Counted from the stretch's first letter, positions 23,000 to 35,766 are shown. The stretch is DNA of 64,000 nt from Trichopria drosophilae (GCA_030407085.1 CM059587.1:72095001-72159000), one strand, 5' to 3'. The notes: generated by a model from the letters alone, not told the origin. Numbers and translations are program-made.

Positions 23000-23094
23000 C
23001 TTTTGGACAGTTTCTGTCCAGTTTCGTTATTTGCCATGTTAAAGGTATATGAAATTGGGCAATATAAGTAAATCTGGACAGATTTTTACCAGGG
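23000..23094. mobile_element. diverged CCTGGTAGAAA-family MITE (copy 2)
   Basis: Shares the CATGTTAAAGGTATA core in the same orientation as copy 1, and a TTTTTACCAGG right end. The left end is degraded. Confidence 0.45.
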
Positions 23095-23332
23095 AGTAAT
23101 TAGAGGAATTATTATAACTTGATTTATTTTTAAATTCCATTGCATGTGTATAGTTCTCTGTCTTTCCATCAGACGTCCAAGTTTGTGTGTCTGTTGCACG
23201 TCCAAACATGTACGGATAGTGGATATCCACTCTCTAAATTTGAGTAAAACATTACTAATGTATAATGAAAAGTGCGGCATCATGAATTATTAATTAATTT
23301 TTCACTAACAAATAGCTAAACACCAATAATGT

Positions 23333-23908
23333 GGTGCACTTCAAAAGCCCGACAAATCACAAAACAGACATTTCAAAATCCAAACATTCAAAATAAGGAC
23401 ATTTCAAGAAAAGGACATTCAAAAACTAGATATTTCGAAAAACAGAAGTTCATAAAACCAGAAATTTCAAAATACACCTCCGATTGGTTCGTTCACTACA
23501 TGAAAAAATATCTCGAGTCAACGTTCTTGAGGTCTCAGTTGGTCATTTCAAGATAAAAAATGGTTGACCAAGGGATTAATTTTGTAGATCACATGAAGGT
23601 CAAATCAATGTGACCCCCGGATTATTTATTAAGCACATTTAGAAGTCAAACATTAATTACATTTTCAAAAATCCGACAATTCACAAAACAGGCACTTCAA
23701 AAACCGGACTTTAAACTTTCTGCATTTTGAACTGTTTTTGAATGTGCCTTTTTTTAAATGTCTGTTTTTTTTAAATGAATGGTTTTTGAATCTCCGTTTT
23801 TTCAAATATCTGGTTTTTTTATTTCTGTTTTTTGAAATGTCTTATTTTTTAATGTCGGGTTTTTGAAGTGTCTGTTTTGTGATTTATCGGGTTTTTGAGG
23901 TTCACCCC
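23333..23908. mobile_element. foldback-like element with 8-bp target duplication
   Basis: Flanked by the direct repeat AATAATGT (23325-23332 and 23909-23916). Ends GGTGCACTTCAAAAGCCCG and, inverted, GGGGTGAACCTCAAAAACCC. Each arm is a string of degenerate ~17-20-bp units (CAAAACAGACATTTCAAAA and the like), reversed in the right half. An 8-bp duplication is typical of hAT or foldback types. No transposase. Confidence 0.65.
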
Positions 23909-25652
23909 AATAATGTATTAGTTAAATGATACTAATCAAAATATTATATTATTACATAATGTCATATATGTCATATTGGACAGCGAATTCATTTTCAGCG
24001 ACCAAAAATCTAAAACATCCACTACCCCTGATTCAAGTTATGTAAAATAAGAAAAATGTTTGCTGTCATCTGTTATTTTTTCGATTAATACCTTCTGTGA
24101 TTTACAGGACTGTAAAACAATTTTTGGGGGAGATTAACTTGAATCAGAGGTAGAGTCTCTTATACATTTTTGGTCAATGAAAACGAATTCGTTATCCAAA
24201 TTACAACTCAAATGTTCAAAATAGTATATTGTGTATAAAGGGCGCAAAAAAAGAGATTGGTGACAGGCATTCCGTATAGGACGATGACGATTCTCGCCCG
24301 TAATACAGGCGATATTTTTTGTCAAACCTGTACGTATGAAACTGCGTTTTATAATGCCGGTGAATACAAGGCGGGTGAGAAATCGTGATAAACAAGAAGC
24401 GGGCGCGAAAAAGTGAAAAAACCCTGTGTGGCGGATGCGAAATGTCGAAGAGCACCCGCCGGACCCCCAAGGTACACGAGATTCTATTTTCGCGTTCTTA
24501 GAAGACAGAATGGCACATTAGAAGAATAATTATCTAATTGTATTATATTTTTCAACATCGACGGGCATATAACAAAACAGTTTAATCAATAACTGTGTCA
24601 CAAGTAAATTAGGCGTTTAATGACTCATAGTTCAGTTATTAATTAATATTTATTTTATACATATATCAGCCGTTTCTTTAACGCGATTTATTTCTTTAAT
24701 ATATAATTTTTATACGACAATAAAGCTAATTGACAGTAAGCTGGCATAAAGGATTTAATTATACACAAATTTCATAAAATAATTAGCTGTTGAAACGTTC
24801 TAATATAATTGTTGACAGTAACCCTAATATAAAGTGAAGAAATTTCAGAACTTAAAATTTGTAAAAAATGATAAATAATTTGGTACTAATTTCATGTATT
24901 TAAATATTCTCTATTTTTATAAACCTGAATATACCCACGTTACAGGCGAACGTGTAAAACGTCCGCTCCGACGTTGTCGCAGCCAAAACCGCAGCATTTT
25001 AGCTGCCACAGCCAGCCGTCACAATGTTATTATAACGCTTTGACAAGGATGTCGCAGCCAAGTCACTGTATACGGCTATTTTCCATATTACGAATTATGT
25101 CAGTCATAATACACTGCATTATGCGAAGAATAAATTCGCTTATTATTAAATTTATTATAATTTCAAACGGTGGCGATTGCTTTAAAAACTCGAAAAGCGG
25201 TTACAATAGTTTTCATAAATTATGCAGCATTTAATACACTGAGAAAATATATTAATTAGGAAACATCTCAATATTCAAATTTCAATACTATTTTTTAAAG
25301 TGCCTATTCCTTTGTTTGATTTGTACTATGCTATTTTTTTAGTGATTTACAAACTACGAAAATAACATTTTATAATATCGTTTAATTGTTCGATAATTTA
25401 TTAATATCCGTTTGATGAATTTGTGATTTATTAAATAACTGAATGAAATAATTTACTACTAGTACTAGGCAGAAATGCTACGCATTTTTTTTGAGAATGA
25501 AATGAATTTGAAATAATATTTATTTATATCATACCAAGATATGTAACCCTATGTGCAATCATTATTTCATTTTTTAAAGATCATCTATGCTTTTTTCACA
25601 TGAAGTCTGTAAGGCACAAAAAAAGACGAAAGATGTGTAAAAAAACGAAATA

Positions 25653-25916
25653 CAGTAGAGTCCCGGTATATTTGCGTCTCGCTATGTTTACGGCTCAGCA
25701 TATTTGCTCAGTTCCGGCTCGTTATATTTGTCTGTCACTGCTTTCTTTTTCCCCCACCTTGCGCGCTGGGGCCTCAGGAAAGGCCTGCTGTGACGTCACG
25801 AACGTAACGTGACTGAGGAGACTGGGAGAAACGATACTCCCCTTCTTTTGACAAATATATGGAGACGGAAGGGTAAGGCGAGGAACCGAGCAGGCAAATA
25901 TACCGGGACTTTACGG
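25653..25916. mobile_element. 264-bp pogo/Tigger-like MITE (copy 1), TA target site
   Basis: TA-CAGTAGAGTCCCGGTATA at the left and TATACCGGGACTTTACGG-TA at the right. TIRs of this CAGTAGAGTC type with TA duplication are characteristic of pogo/Tigger elements. It is much more GC-rich than its host. It contains a CRE palindrome TGACGTCA at 25791-25798. No coding capacity: the open frames over it arise from its base composition. Confidence 0.75.
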
Positions 25917-26210
25917 TAATTTTATTTCTTAATGTAAATAAAAAACACGATATTGTACGATAAATTTATGTCAAAATAAATTCTTTATAATTATTAAAGT
26001 CTGCCATTTAAAATGACTGGCATTTAATTAATAATGTCCTGTGTATATGTATTAAAATAATATTAAAAAATTTTCGGTTTTCCTGCAAATTATTTTCATA
26101 TCTTTCATTCCAGTTACTCATAAAATGAATTCAATTTGAGTATGAAAAGATATTTAAATCATAAATTATAAACTACAATTTGTTCTCCACGTAAAATTAT
26201 TTATTTAAAA

Positions 26211-27155
26211 TTATAGTAAAAAAAAGAACGGTGCGAAAAAGTTAATTTAAGCTAATTATTCGAAATGTCAATTAATAAAAATGTATGAATTTCAAATTTT
26301 ATGTGTTAACTAATTAGGTTATTTAATATCAGAACATGTATAGTAGTCAGTCGAAATTTCATCTCTTGAAATGATTAAACCGAAATTTTAATTATTGTAT
26401 TTTGAGATTTTTAATTAAAACTTGCGTTATATAAAAGTACTAAAAGTTGGTTTAAAATTATTAAATATGAATGGTTTTGCATATGACTTTATTTATTAAA
26501 TGAATTTTTATTACTAACTAATTAGTATAGTTAACTAATTAATGTCATAAATCATATCAAACGAAGGATCGAGATTAAATTTAATTAACTTTTTTTGAAA
26601 TTTATAGTTTACATTTTAGTTTTCTTTATTTATTTCCTGGTTGTAATTTTTAATAGTATTCAAAATATTTGTGTCCTTTGAATACATAATTCCGGTTAAA
26701 AATTGTACTTTTCTTTTTGGTAATGTATGATTTAATATTAAAATTTATAATTCGAAACGAAACGCAAAAAGTAAAATACAGTAATATATTTTCGATAAGT
26801 AAAAAATTATGTTTCCAAATTTCTAACAAGTGTACAATAAATATTGCTAAATTTGATCTCTTTTTGTTTATTATCAATTTAAAACATTTTGTTGTAATTT
26901 TAACTAATTTTGTTAAAGTTTTCAAAAAAAACTGTAGAATATACAATATTACTATAAACTCTTCCATTATTCAAAACTATTGGTAACATTTATTTTATTT
27001 ATTCGTTGTACCTATTTATTAATTTGGATTAATTTTTTTAGCTGATTGGAATGACGTCGTGAATTATGAAGGAATTGTTTTATAATGTACATTTATGACA
27101 TTTCGAATGATTAGATTAAATTAACTTTTTCGCACCGTTCTTTTTTTACTATAAT
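26211..27155. mobile_element. 945-bp element with ~57-bp terminal inverted repeats
   Basis: Left TTATAGTAAAAAAAAGAACG, continuing GTGCGAAAAAGTTAATTTAA..TTCGAAATGTC, mirrored at 27098-27154. The TIRs are nearly identical. Interior frames (105 codons on minus at 26650-26967, 89 codons on plus at 26717-26986) are AT-driven and match nothing I know. Probably a non-autonomous DNA transposon with TA-type ends. Confidence 0.7.
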
Positions 27156-27428
27156 AATATAAAACATAGAAATATTAAACATTAAAAATATTTTACTTTT
27201 TCTATAGTGTCCCATTCAAATATACTGAAGACACGTACACAATAATGCCGAAATGTCGATAATAAGTTTAGCTTATCTTTCGAAAATTGGTTGCGTACGT
27301 TGAAAACAAATCTGTAAATAGAAATAAATATTTACTTTAATACAAATAAATTTTGGCCAAGTATACATGGAGAAAAAAAAACTGATCACGAAAAGATACA
27401 AATAACTGTAACATATTATGATACAGCC

Positions 27429-27626
27429 TTCCCTCCGTAATTGCTGTCCGGTCGGTTCCGAATTTCCCCTCATGCCCCCATAATTACTTTTCTGCAGTTA
27501 ATAGAACATACGGGCGCATGCGCGAGTGTGCCGTTCTTCTTACGGTGCACTTGGAAGGGGGAACCTTGACAATTACGGATGGAATTAGGCAGAAAATAAT
27601 TATGGACGAGACAATTATGGAGGGAA
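27429..27626. mobile_element. 198-bp MITE with TTCCCTCCRTAATTG termini
   Basis: TTCCCTCCGTAATTG at the left, CAATTATGGAGGGAA at the right, with internal inverted repeats (CCATAATTAC / GTAATTATGG type). It is moderately GC-rich compared with its flanks. Confidence 0.6.
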
Positions 27627-28257
27627 CACTTGAAAAGACGTGAAAAGTGGTTAATGTTATTTTTACAATTCAAAAAATTTTTTAAAAATGACAAAAGTGT
27701 ATTAGTAATTTTAAGTAATTTTATTACAGCTATTTTACTATTCACGAAGGTTTAAGGTGAGCATTTAATTTGAAAAATTCGGGAAGATTAAGTTTGTGTA
27801 CTCTACTGCATATTTAACGTTCGGGAAATAGCAAACAGAACCATATTATATTCTCCTGTGTCAGAACCTTATTGTATTACTACACAAACAGTTAATTTAA
27901 TTTTTTTTGTTTTTCCGCTGTTTACTTGTGTAAAATAATTGGAAAAACTACATTCTTTTCTCTGTGTAGATGTCGATCGAATTAAAAATTGGCCTGAAGC
28001 TATATTTACTTTATATGCCAACTGACAGATCCTACAATAAACAAATTTATGCCTGTACGATGTTTGTACTATTATTAATAAGCGAGTGAAAGCTTTTAAA
28101 TAAGAGCTGTTAAAAAGATGATCGTAAGATGTATTGACAAGTTGATAAAAATGTCTCTTTGCAATATGACATTTTCTATTCAAATAACAAAAATATGATA
28201 AGCGACTAATTCCTTCCGGACATGACAAAACATTGCTCAAGACGTTTTTATGAGACT

Positions 28258-28345
28258 ATAATTCACCACCGTCTACTCAATAAGGCCATTTTCATTGACG
28301 ACAGTTCCCAGGCGTTTAAAATCTTTAATAACTTCTATCTCATGC
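28258..28345 (-). pseudogene. possible relic of a non-LTR retrotransposon reverse-transcriptase end
   Basis: The minus frame reads EIEVIKDFKRLGTVVNENG then LIE and a stop. This resembles the region after the RT catalytic domain of jockey/craft-type LINEs (FxYLGSxIxxxG). The stop codon and absence of flanking domains mark it as decayed. The similarity is short and could be chance. Confidence 0.3.
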
Positions 28346-29717
28346 TAGATCATTTCTCAAATTCATTGATCAAACAGCGTCGATACTATTACTACGTAAC
28401 TTGGTGTCTCCCCATAAATCGATTGTTAGTATTATATTGCGGTTACATATTTTCCTTAAGGAAATCAGACACAATCGAACTTGAAGAAGCGTAAACAGCA
28501 GGTATCGTCCGAAATTCGGATTAGAATGTTTGGAATACAACGCATTCGTATCCGATAGGAATCTGCCGTGACATGACTATCGAGTTCTATTCGAATCCGT
28601 AATCCGGATCCGATGCGGAATATAGCTCAGGGTAATCTATGGGAATTTTTATTCAGAGACAGCCAATAAAAAAGACAAAATACAATCACAGCTAATAAAA
28701 CGAACAGTGAAAAGAGGTTCGCAGATATTGGAAATATCGCCATTTATCTGGATGGATTTTATTTGCACTACCCACTTGTTCGTTTTTGCGTTACGTCAAT
28801 AAAATTGTTTCGAGTCATTCGACTTTCCTCGCTTTTCACCATTGTTATTGACATATAGGTAATTAGTCAATGTTACACTCATTTACATTTTTTAAAATCT
28901 TCTTCACTTTTTTTTATGTTAACTGTATTCTTAAGATAGTTAGACTCTGAGATATAATATATTTGGCAAAAATATTTAATACCGGTTTTGCGAAATTATT
29001 TTTCAATATTAATTATATTGTTGATAATGAGTCAAATTTTCTACTTTTCGCCAATTTTAAGAATTTTTTTAAAATGCTTATTATTTCGAAAACAATTCAT
29101 TAAAACTTTATCGTGTGATTTTTGCAAATTTCTGAAGCTAACGTCAAACATCTCCATTCATTTAAAGTGCTAGAAAATTTTTGGTTAAATACTTCATAAT
29201 TTGTTAAAGATCATTCATTTAAATAAAAAAGTTTAACTGACGCTAAGAAGAAAGTTTAAGGCATTAACTAAAGTTGTTTAACAAATTGTTTTTGTAGGTT
29301 TCATTTTTTTTCAATAACATTAACACTTTCCTCGTTAAATACTGTAATTGTTAGTGAAAATAACATTTTGGAAACGTTATTAAATAATTTTACCAAACAT
29401 ACTATCGTCTGGGGTCTAAGTATAACGCTGTTTCTCATTGTATTTAATAAATTCATGAACTGACAAAAACGCTTATTAAACATTCTCTCGACGTTAGTCA
29501 AGAATAATCTTCAATCTATCAACTGATAACATTTTTCGAATTTTTTGAGTGCACTAAAATTTTACTACTTTTCAACTACACTTCGTTTTTTAAAGGCCCT
29601 CAACTATTCATTTGTTGCTGTCACCAAACAAAATTAGTTAAACAAATTTGAGTTTTTTTTTGAAAATCGAAATATAAAAAATCATTTTCATAATCATGTT
29701 CTGCTTTTTCCAACATA

Positions 29718-29981
29718 CAGTGGAGTCCCGGTATATTTGCCCGCTCGGTTCTTCGCCTTCCCCTCCCGTCCCCTAATATTTGTCAAAAGAAGAGGAGCGC
29801 CGCTTCTCCCACTCTCCTCAGTCGCGTTACGTTCGTGACGCCACTGCAGGCCCTTCCTGAGTCCCCAGCGCGCAAGGTGGAGGACAAAGAGAGCGGTAAC
29901 ATACAAATATAACGAGACGGAAATGGGCAAATATACTGGGGAGTAAATATAGCGAGACGCAAGTATACCGGGACTGTACTG
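29718..29981. mobile_element. 264-bp pogo/Tigger-like MITE (copy 2), inverted relative to copy 1
   Basis: TA-CAGTGGAGTCCCGGTATA..TATACCGGGACTGTACTG-TA. Same length as copy 1 and readable as its reverse complement in the interior (GCGCGCAAGGTGG, GTTACGTTCGTGACG). Two copies 4 kb apart define a family. Confidence 0.78.
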
Positions 29982-32409
29982 TATTACTAACACTTCTGAT
30001 TGGGTAAACCGATTTCTATTCTGATTTCAGATAAGAAACTGTTGGTCAAAAGTTTAATTGAAATATTGTTAAATTTCAGCTAATTAATAGTACGAGTGTG
30101 GTACTGAGGAATTAACTATTTAAGTAATGTTTAGATTGATACTAATAAGACCAGTAATTTATTTATAAATGAGTAATTTTTTTTAATACTTACTTATGTT
30201 AAAAAAATAGGATATTTAACAATATCACTAAAATATACCTAAATAAAAAGGTTAATTATTTTTCTATTTTTTGGTCCATTTTCGAACCATAGTTTTTTTT
30301 TCAGTGCACATTTAGTGGTCAACTAAGATAATTCTACGTTTTATTAAATTTTGCCAAAATAACTACATATACATTATACACAATACATAACTGTATACAC
30401 AGTGATGATATAGATTGTTTTGACACGTCTAATTGGAGTTTTTTAAGTTTCAAAACTTATATTGTAGAAAGTTACTTAAATTACAAATGTTTTGTTTGTA
30501 TTTTCTACTGTAAATCAACATATTCTTAAAAGTTATGTCATGTTAAGTTATTCAGAAACTTTAAATTGATTAAATATCGCACAAGAAATGACATTAATAA
30601 CTAATTAAACCAAATTTTATGGAACCAAACTCGATACAAATAATAATTTATTTTTATTTTTATTCGACCGGCGGAATCGCCTTTTTATATATACATTTAT
30701 TTTATTTTACGTCATTGCAAATTTTCTCCTAGATGGCACTAAACCTATTTTTTCTCGAGAATGAAGGAAACTGCAGTAACCTACATGAACATTTTTTCAC
30801 TATAGTTTTCAACGGTTGTATTTCGTGTAAAAAAAATGCCCAAGCAGGCATATCTTACGTAAAATTAACTGGACTTTCAGAATCTTTCATTAAATTTCTT
30901 AAAAAATTCAACCGTAAAAAACTATATTTTATTATTTGACAAGAAACTCACTTTTATTATTAAATTGTTAATATGCACATTTACATTTTAATTCTCATAA
31001 TTTCTATATTTGAAAAACCTGGCATCATCACTTTTAATTGAAAATGTTCATGAAACCATTTTTTGCAAAAGGAACAAAAACAATCTTTAAAATTAAAAAT
31101 TTAAACCCTCCCATTGATTGTTAAATATATTACATCATGTTAACATCGTAAAATAAAAATCTTCTGCTTCTTGTATGCAAAAATTGAAACCTTCTTCTCG
31201 ATAGAGGAATTTTTATTTATGTTTCGAAAATCACTCACCACTATGAATAACCGAAAAACCAATTTAAATGATCAATTAATGTGACAAATTTGCGAGACGT
31301 TTAAATTTATTTCTTAAGTTCCTAAGTAAATTCTTGATAGATACTTACTAACAAAATTAATATTATTTATGGAATTAATCTAATCTAAAATAATCTAATA
31401 GAAACTTCGACTTAAAAGTTTCGAAACACGGAAATGATCAAAGAATGGGTATCATTACGATTTAAAGAAAAATATATTGGAATTAGATCTAAAATGATAA
31501 TCTCAGTCGAATTTTGATCCTTTTGTAACTTAAGGATCCAGATCTTGAATCGGTTCGCCGCATCCGAAACGGATTTCACCATTGTGCAGCCGACGGCTGG
31601 TGAGTTCGATTTATGTCACAGAAGCGAATCCGATTTGAGGTAAGGATTTCGTATTCAATAATAGCAATGAGTAGTATCAACCATACATTTCATTTGTATT
31701 TACTCGTTTAATATAATACAATAAATAACATCAAACTTTCATATTCCTGAAAAGAAATGCATCATTTCTATCAAATTCATTTTGTATTAGAAAATTGAAT
31801 CGTAAAGCTAAAAACTGCATAGCACGAAGATACATTTATCAAATCCATAAAAATAATTGTTAATTTTGATTTTATCAGCAGAGTAACAGATAAAAATATT
31901 TCTTTTATTTAAACATTTTTGACTTGAAAAATATACTATTATATTATTATTAAATTTAACCTATATATATGTGTGCAATTTTATAAAATTCCTGTCACTG
32001 GAGATTTTTATATTATTATCTTTTTAGCCCAGTATCAAATACATTGTGTTACGTTTCCAAAAAGCTTTTGTTAAAAAAAATTCAAAACTACTCGACCGGA
32101 GGGTGGACAAATTTCGGCTTTTGTGTGAAAGTAGAAAAAGAATAGGCATATTCAGCATTTTATTGTAAATTCAGAAATATTTCTTTGCAACCCTTGAAAT
32201 CGCAGAATTTGACAATAAAAAAATTGTTTCAATTTACTTTAATTTAATAAATTTGAGAATTATAGTGACGATTAAAGGATAAGTATTATGCGTTTAGCGA
32301 GTCAACAACATTGACGAGGCATTTTCTTTATCATTTATTTGTTTCTATTATCTATATCATATTTCCTTTTGAATATTGATAAAGTCAAATCTTGCTTTCA
32401 CGCTCCATA

Positions 32410-32425
32410 ATGCAAATTGGCGCGA
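32410..32425 (+). promoter_or_regulatory. octamer (POU) site adjoining an E2F-like site
   Basis: ATGCAAAT overlaps the start of TTGGCGCG within ATGCAAATTGGCGCGA, in otherwise AT-rich DNA. Motif match only. Confidence 0.2.
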
Positions 32426-33203
32426 TTTCATCGTCTCTTGTACGTGAGAATTAAAACCGGAAACTTATTTTATCTTAAAATCGTATGCTATGAATCATTA
32501 GCGAAATGAAATTTTATTTTTAGCGAATGTTAATTTAATTAGACGCGGTGAAAATAAATATTTCGCTTAATACATGTGTTTTAATATCATGGGCGTAAAG
32601 TCGAATAGTATTTGCCCTTGGGCGCAAACTTTTTAAAAACGCTCAAAATGTCAAATTATTTGTACACATTATATTCAATAAAACAAACAATTAATAAACA
32701 AAATGAACTGTTGGAAAGAGGTATTGTTGCACCAATGTTTTATAGATTTTTAGACATATGTAATAAAAAATTTAGAAATAATATGAACAGAATAATATAT
32801 GAATTCAACTCATATGAACTCATGTGAGTTTAGCATAAAAATATATATCTTGAATAAACTAATTTGAGTTTTGAGCTTTCTCGATTTATATGTAGTAAAA
32901 TTGAGTTTAACCACCACCATATCTGAGCTTATAAAATAATGGGACTGTTAATTTATTTTCTCCAAAATTGACACAATGAATAATTTTAATTAATCTTACC
33001 TGTTGAAAAATAAATTACTCAATTTAAAGAGTTTATTATGTAACAATTTAATGCCTTTGTTAACATTAATTTGCGTAAATGTGTGTTAATTTTTTTAGTA
33101 ATTTTGAGTGATTAAAGATAAATGATTGTAGTCATCTAAACTTTTTAGTCGTTTTTTTAATTACGATACTAGTATTAAATGATACTCGATTAGAAAATGA
33201 CGA

Positions 33204-33215
33204 TAGATGGCGCTA
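33204..33215 (+). promoter_or_regulatory. insect CTCF-core-like motif
   Basis: TAGATGGCGCTA fits the AGRTGGCGC core known for insect CTCF. The same core also occurs in dispersed repeats, so a binding role is uncertain. Confidence 0.25.
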
Positions 33216-33541
33216 TAATTATATTCCGCCCAGTACAGTATTTTTTATGTGACTGAAAAAAGTGAACAAATAATACATATAAAAAGGTTTTTTATAAGCT
33301 GTCCAGCTTGAAAACATCAGTGACTATTAGTAAATTATAATAGCTCCCATTGGAAATTCTTGGACTTCGTTTTTATCCGGCTGATTATTATGGTTAGGAT
33401 TTCTTTAAAAAACGTAAAAAAGTGCAATTTTGTATTTATTTTAATTTATTACGTTCGAATACAGTATAGGTTATTCACTTATTTATTATAAAAATAAACA
33501 TATATTTCAACACTGATAAAGGTAATAGTTATTATAATTAA

Positions 33542-33910
33542 GGAGGTTCTAAAGTACTCCGCCGATAAGGTAGGAATTTTTAATAATAACCATAAATAAA
33601 GAATGACGATTACGATTTCTCGAAATCTGGGCTCTGCAAAGGTGATTCTAATTACTGCAGACGTTATCTTAGAAAATGCAAAAAAAAAATGAGAACTGAA
33701 CGAGAATTTTAGGAAATAAGTGATTTTAAGTTATTTCAGAAAATTATCTGTCAGTTCTGAAGTAATGTCTTTGATATTTTCCAGGAAAGTCTCTGCAATC
33801 ATTAGAATTGACTTCACAGCGCCCGAATTTTGAAAAATCGCTTCAGTCATTTTTTATTTATGGTTTTTAGTGAAAATTCCTATCTTATCGGCGCAGAACT
33901 TTATAGCCCC
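33542..33910. mobile_element. 369-bp TTAA-flanked MITE
   Basis: TTAA-GGAGGTTCTAAAG at the left and CTTTATAGCCCC-TTAA at the right. The long arms share CGCCGATAAG and AGGAATTTT..CCATAAATAAA..AATGAC. The TTAA target is characteristic of piggyBac-type transposition. Its right TTAA (33911-33914) is also the left TTAA of the next element. Confidence 0.72.
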
Positions 33911-33914
33911 TTAA

Positions 33915-34765
33915 CTCTTTCAGTCACGCAATTAGGATAATAGACAAAACATTGAAGACGAAGACTTCGATAGAGTTTATGGGGTCGCCGAATAAGAATC
34001 CGGGATCAGATTTGCAAAATTTTCAAAATTCAAAATGGCGTCTGCAACATGACGGCCGATAAAACCCAGTCAGCTTGGCTTGAAACTTTTGGGGTCACTG
34101 ATAACTAATCTAATGTCAGAGTTGTAAAATTTTCAAAAATTAAAATGACGGATCCAATATGGCGGAGTAATTTTTAAAAGTGCATTCGGATTCACTTGAA
34201 CCTTGTTACTCGGGGGTAAAACTTGTTTGTCAAATCTGTCATCAGATTCGTTATCAGTGATTCCAAAAAACCCCTACTAACAAATTTCAAGTTAATCCGA
34301 ATTTTCTAAAATTTGTCCGCAATTATGGATCCGCCATTATGAATTTTTAAAAATGAATACCGGATTCGCAATCACCGATCTGGAAAACCCGAGAGTAACA
34401 AGTTTCAATCCAATTTGTGTGAATTTGAGTTTTTTCATCCGCCATATTGGATGCGCCATTTTTTATTTTGCAAGATTTGCAAATTTTGACAATTTGAAAA
34501 CAAATTTGTAATATTTGCACTCAGCGACTGCAGAAATCGCTGAATAACAAGTTTTAATCAAATTTGTATGGTTTTTAATCTTTGCGTTCGCCATATTGGA
34601 TGTACCATTGTGAATTTTAAAAATTGTAAAAATCTTATATCATATTCGTAATCTACGGTCAAAATCATCCTAGCTACTGAATTTGAAGCATATCTGATGG
34701 GTTTTTATTGTTTTTTCAGCTGTCTCAAAAGGTGGTTAATATATTGACCACTGTGACTGAAAGGG
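33915..34765. mobile_element. 851-bp TTAA-flanked element carrying the CCGCCAT repeat array
   Basis: TTAA-CTCTTTCAGTCAC..GTGACTGAAAGGG-TTAA. The interior has about six degenerate copies of the ATCCGCCATATTGGA / AATCTGA..ATTCGTAATCAG block, the first copies in the opposite orientation to the rest. It is the richest copy of the repeat also seen near 3.2, 4.2 and 8.5 kb. It is non-autonomous. Confidence 0.68.
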
Positions 34766-35284
34766 TTAAGGGAATTTTGAAATTGCTTGATAGATCATCA
34801 ATTCCTAACCTTAAATATTACAATTAAACAAAATTTATTTCACAGTAATTTTACACAGTTTTACTGACTGTACGTCATATTTCGACGTATTTAGTACAGA
34901 ATTAGGGTGGATCTCGCAAGAATAAAAATTAAAAATCTAAAGGTGTAATTTCAAATTTATTTTTGCGAACTCTCACTTAATTATGAACCGATTTTGTTCT
35001 TACGGAATTCATGATACATAAACTTTTTTATTGTTTGAAAAATACTAATTAAAGCTTTTTTGTCGTCAACAAAATATCCATAAACAAGCCAATAACTTAC
35101 TTATATGTCATCAATCAATATTTTAAACTCTAAAATCAATTAAATGGGAGGAATTCGTTTACGGTTATTAACAATAAGATTCATTACAGAAACTATAATT
35201 TTCTTTTCTCAGTCAATTTTACTTACAAATGACATAATACTGTACTGTAAAGTAATACTTTCTATTGACAAGATATTTTTACAG

Positions 35285-35395
35285 GACTTTTTGGTGCAGC
35301 CGTTTTGTCGCCAGGATTTTTGGCCCAGCCGTTTTGGCGCCGGATGTTTTAGCTCTGTCTTTTGGACGCCAGACTATTTGACACTGTTTTTTGTC
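35285..35395. repeat. degenerate CAGCCGTTTTGTCGCCAGGA short repeats
   Basis: TGCAGCCGTTTTGTCGCC, CCCAGCCGTTTTGGCGCC, TTTTGGACGCCAGAC and TTTTTTGTCGGG follow one another at about 17-25-base intervals, with a marked rise in GC. The style resembles the arms of the foldback elements at 15.4 and 23.3 kb. Confidence 0.45.
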
Positions 35396-35693
35396 GGGAA
35401 AATTATTTTAGACCTAAATTTATATATTGATATACAGTAATCTTCAAAAAAAAAATGAAAAGTAATTATTCATAATGGAATACTATCCGTTTAATTTGTT
35501 CTTATTTTTATCTTTTAATTGAATTTTTATTATTACGTAAAGATGTTATAAATAATGAAGATTGTCAAAATATATAACAAAATTGATTACAGACATCACC
35601 TTACTTGAGTATACTACAGAGTCTGTTTATAAATGTATTATTTGTTGCAATCAGAAATAATATTTGACCTGTTTAGATTCACTGATCTACAAG

Positions 35694-35766
35694 GCCTGAT
35701 AAATTAAGGTACCGAGAAAAAATGTTCAGGACCTGATAAATTCAGGTACTCAGAAAAAATGTTGGG
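35694..35766. repeat. two-copy tandem repeat of ~37 bp
   Basis: CCTGATAAATTAAGGTACCG followed by AGAAAAAATGTTCAGGA, then CCTGATAAATTCAGGTACTC followed by AGAAAAAATGTTGGG. Confidence 0.65.
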
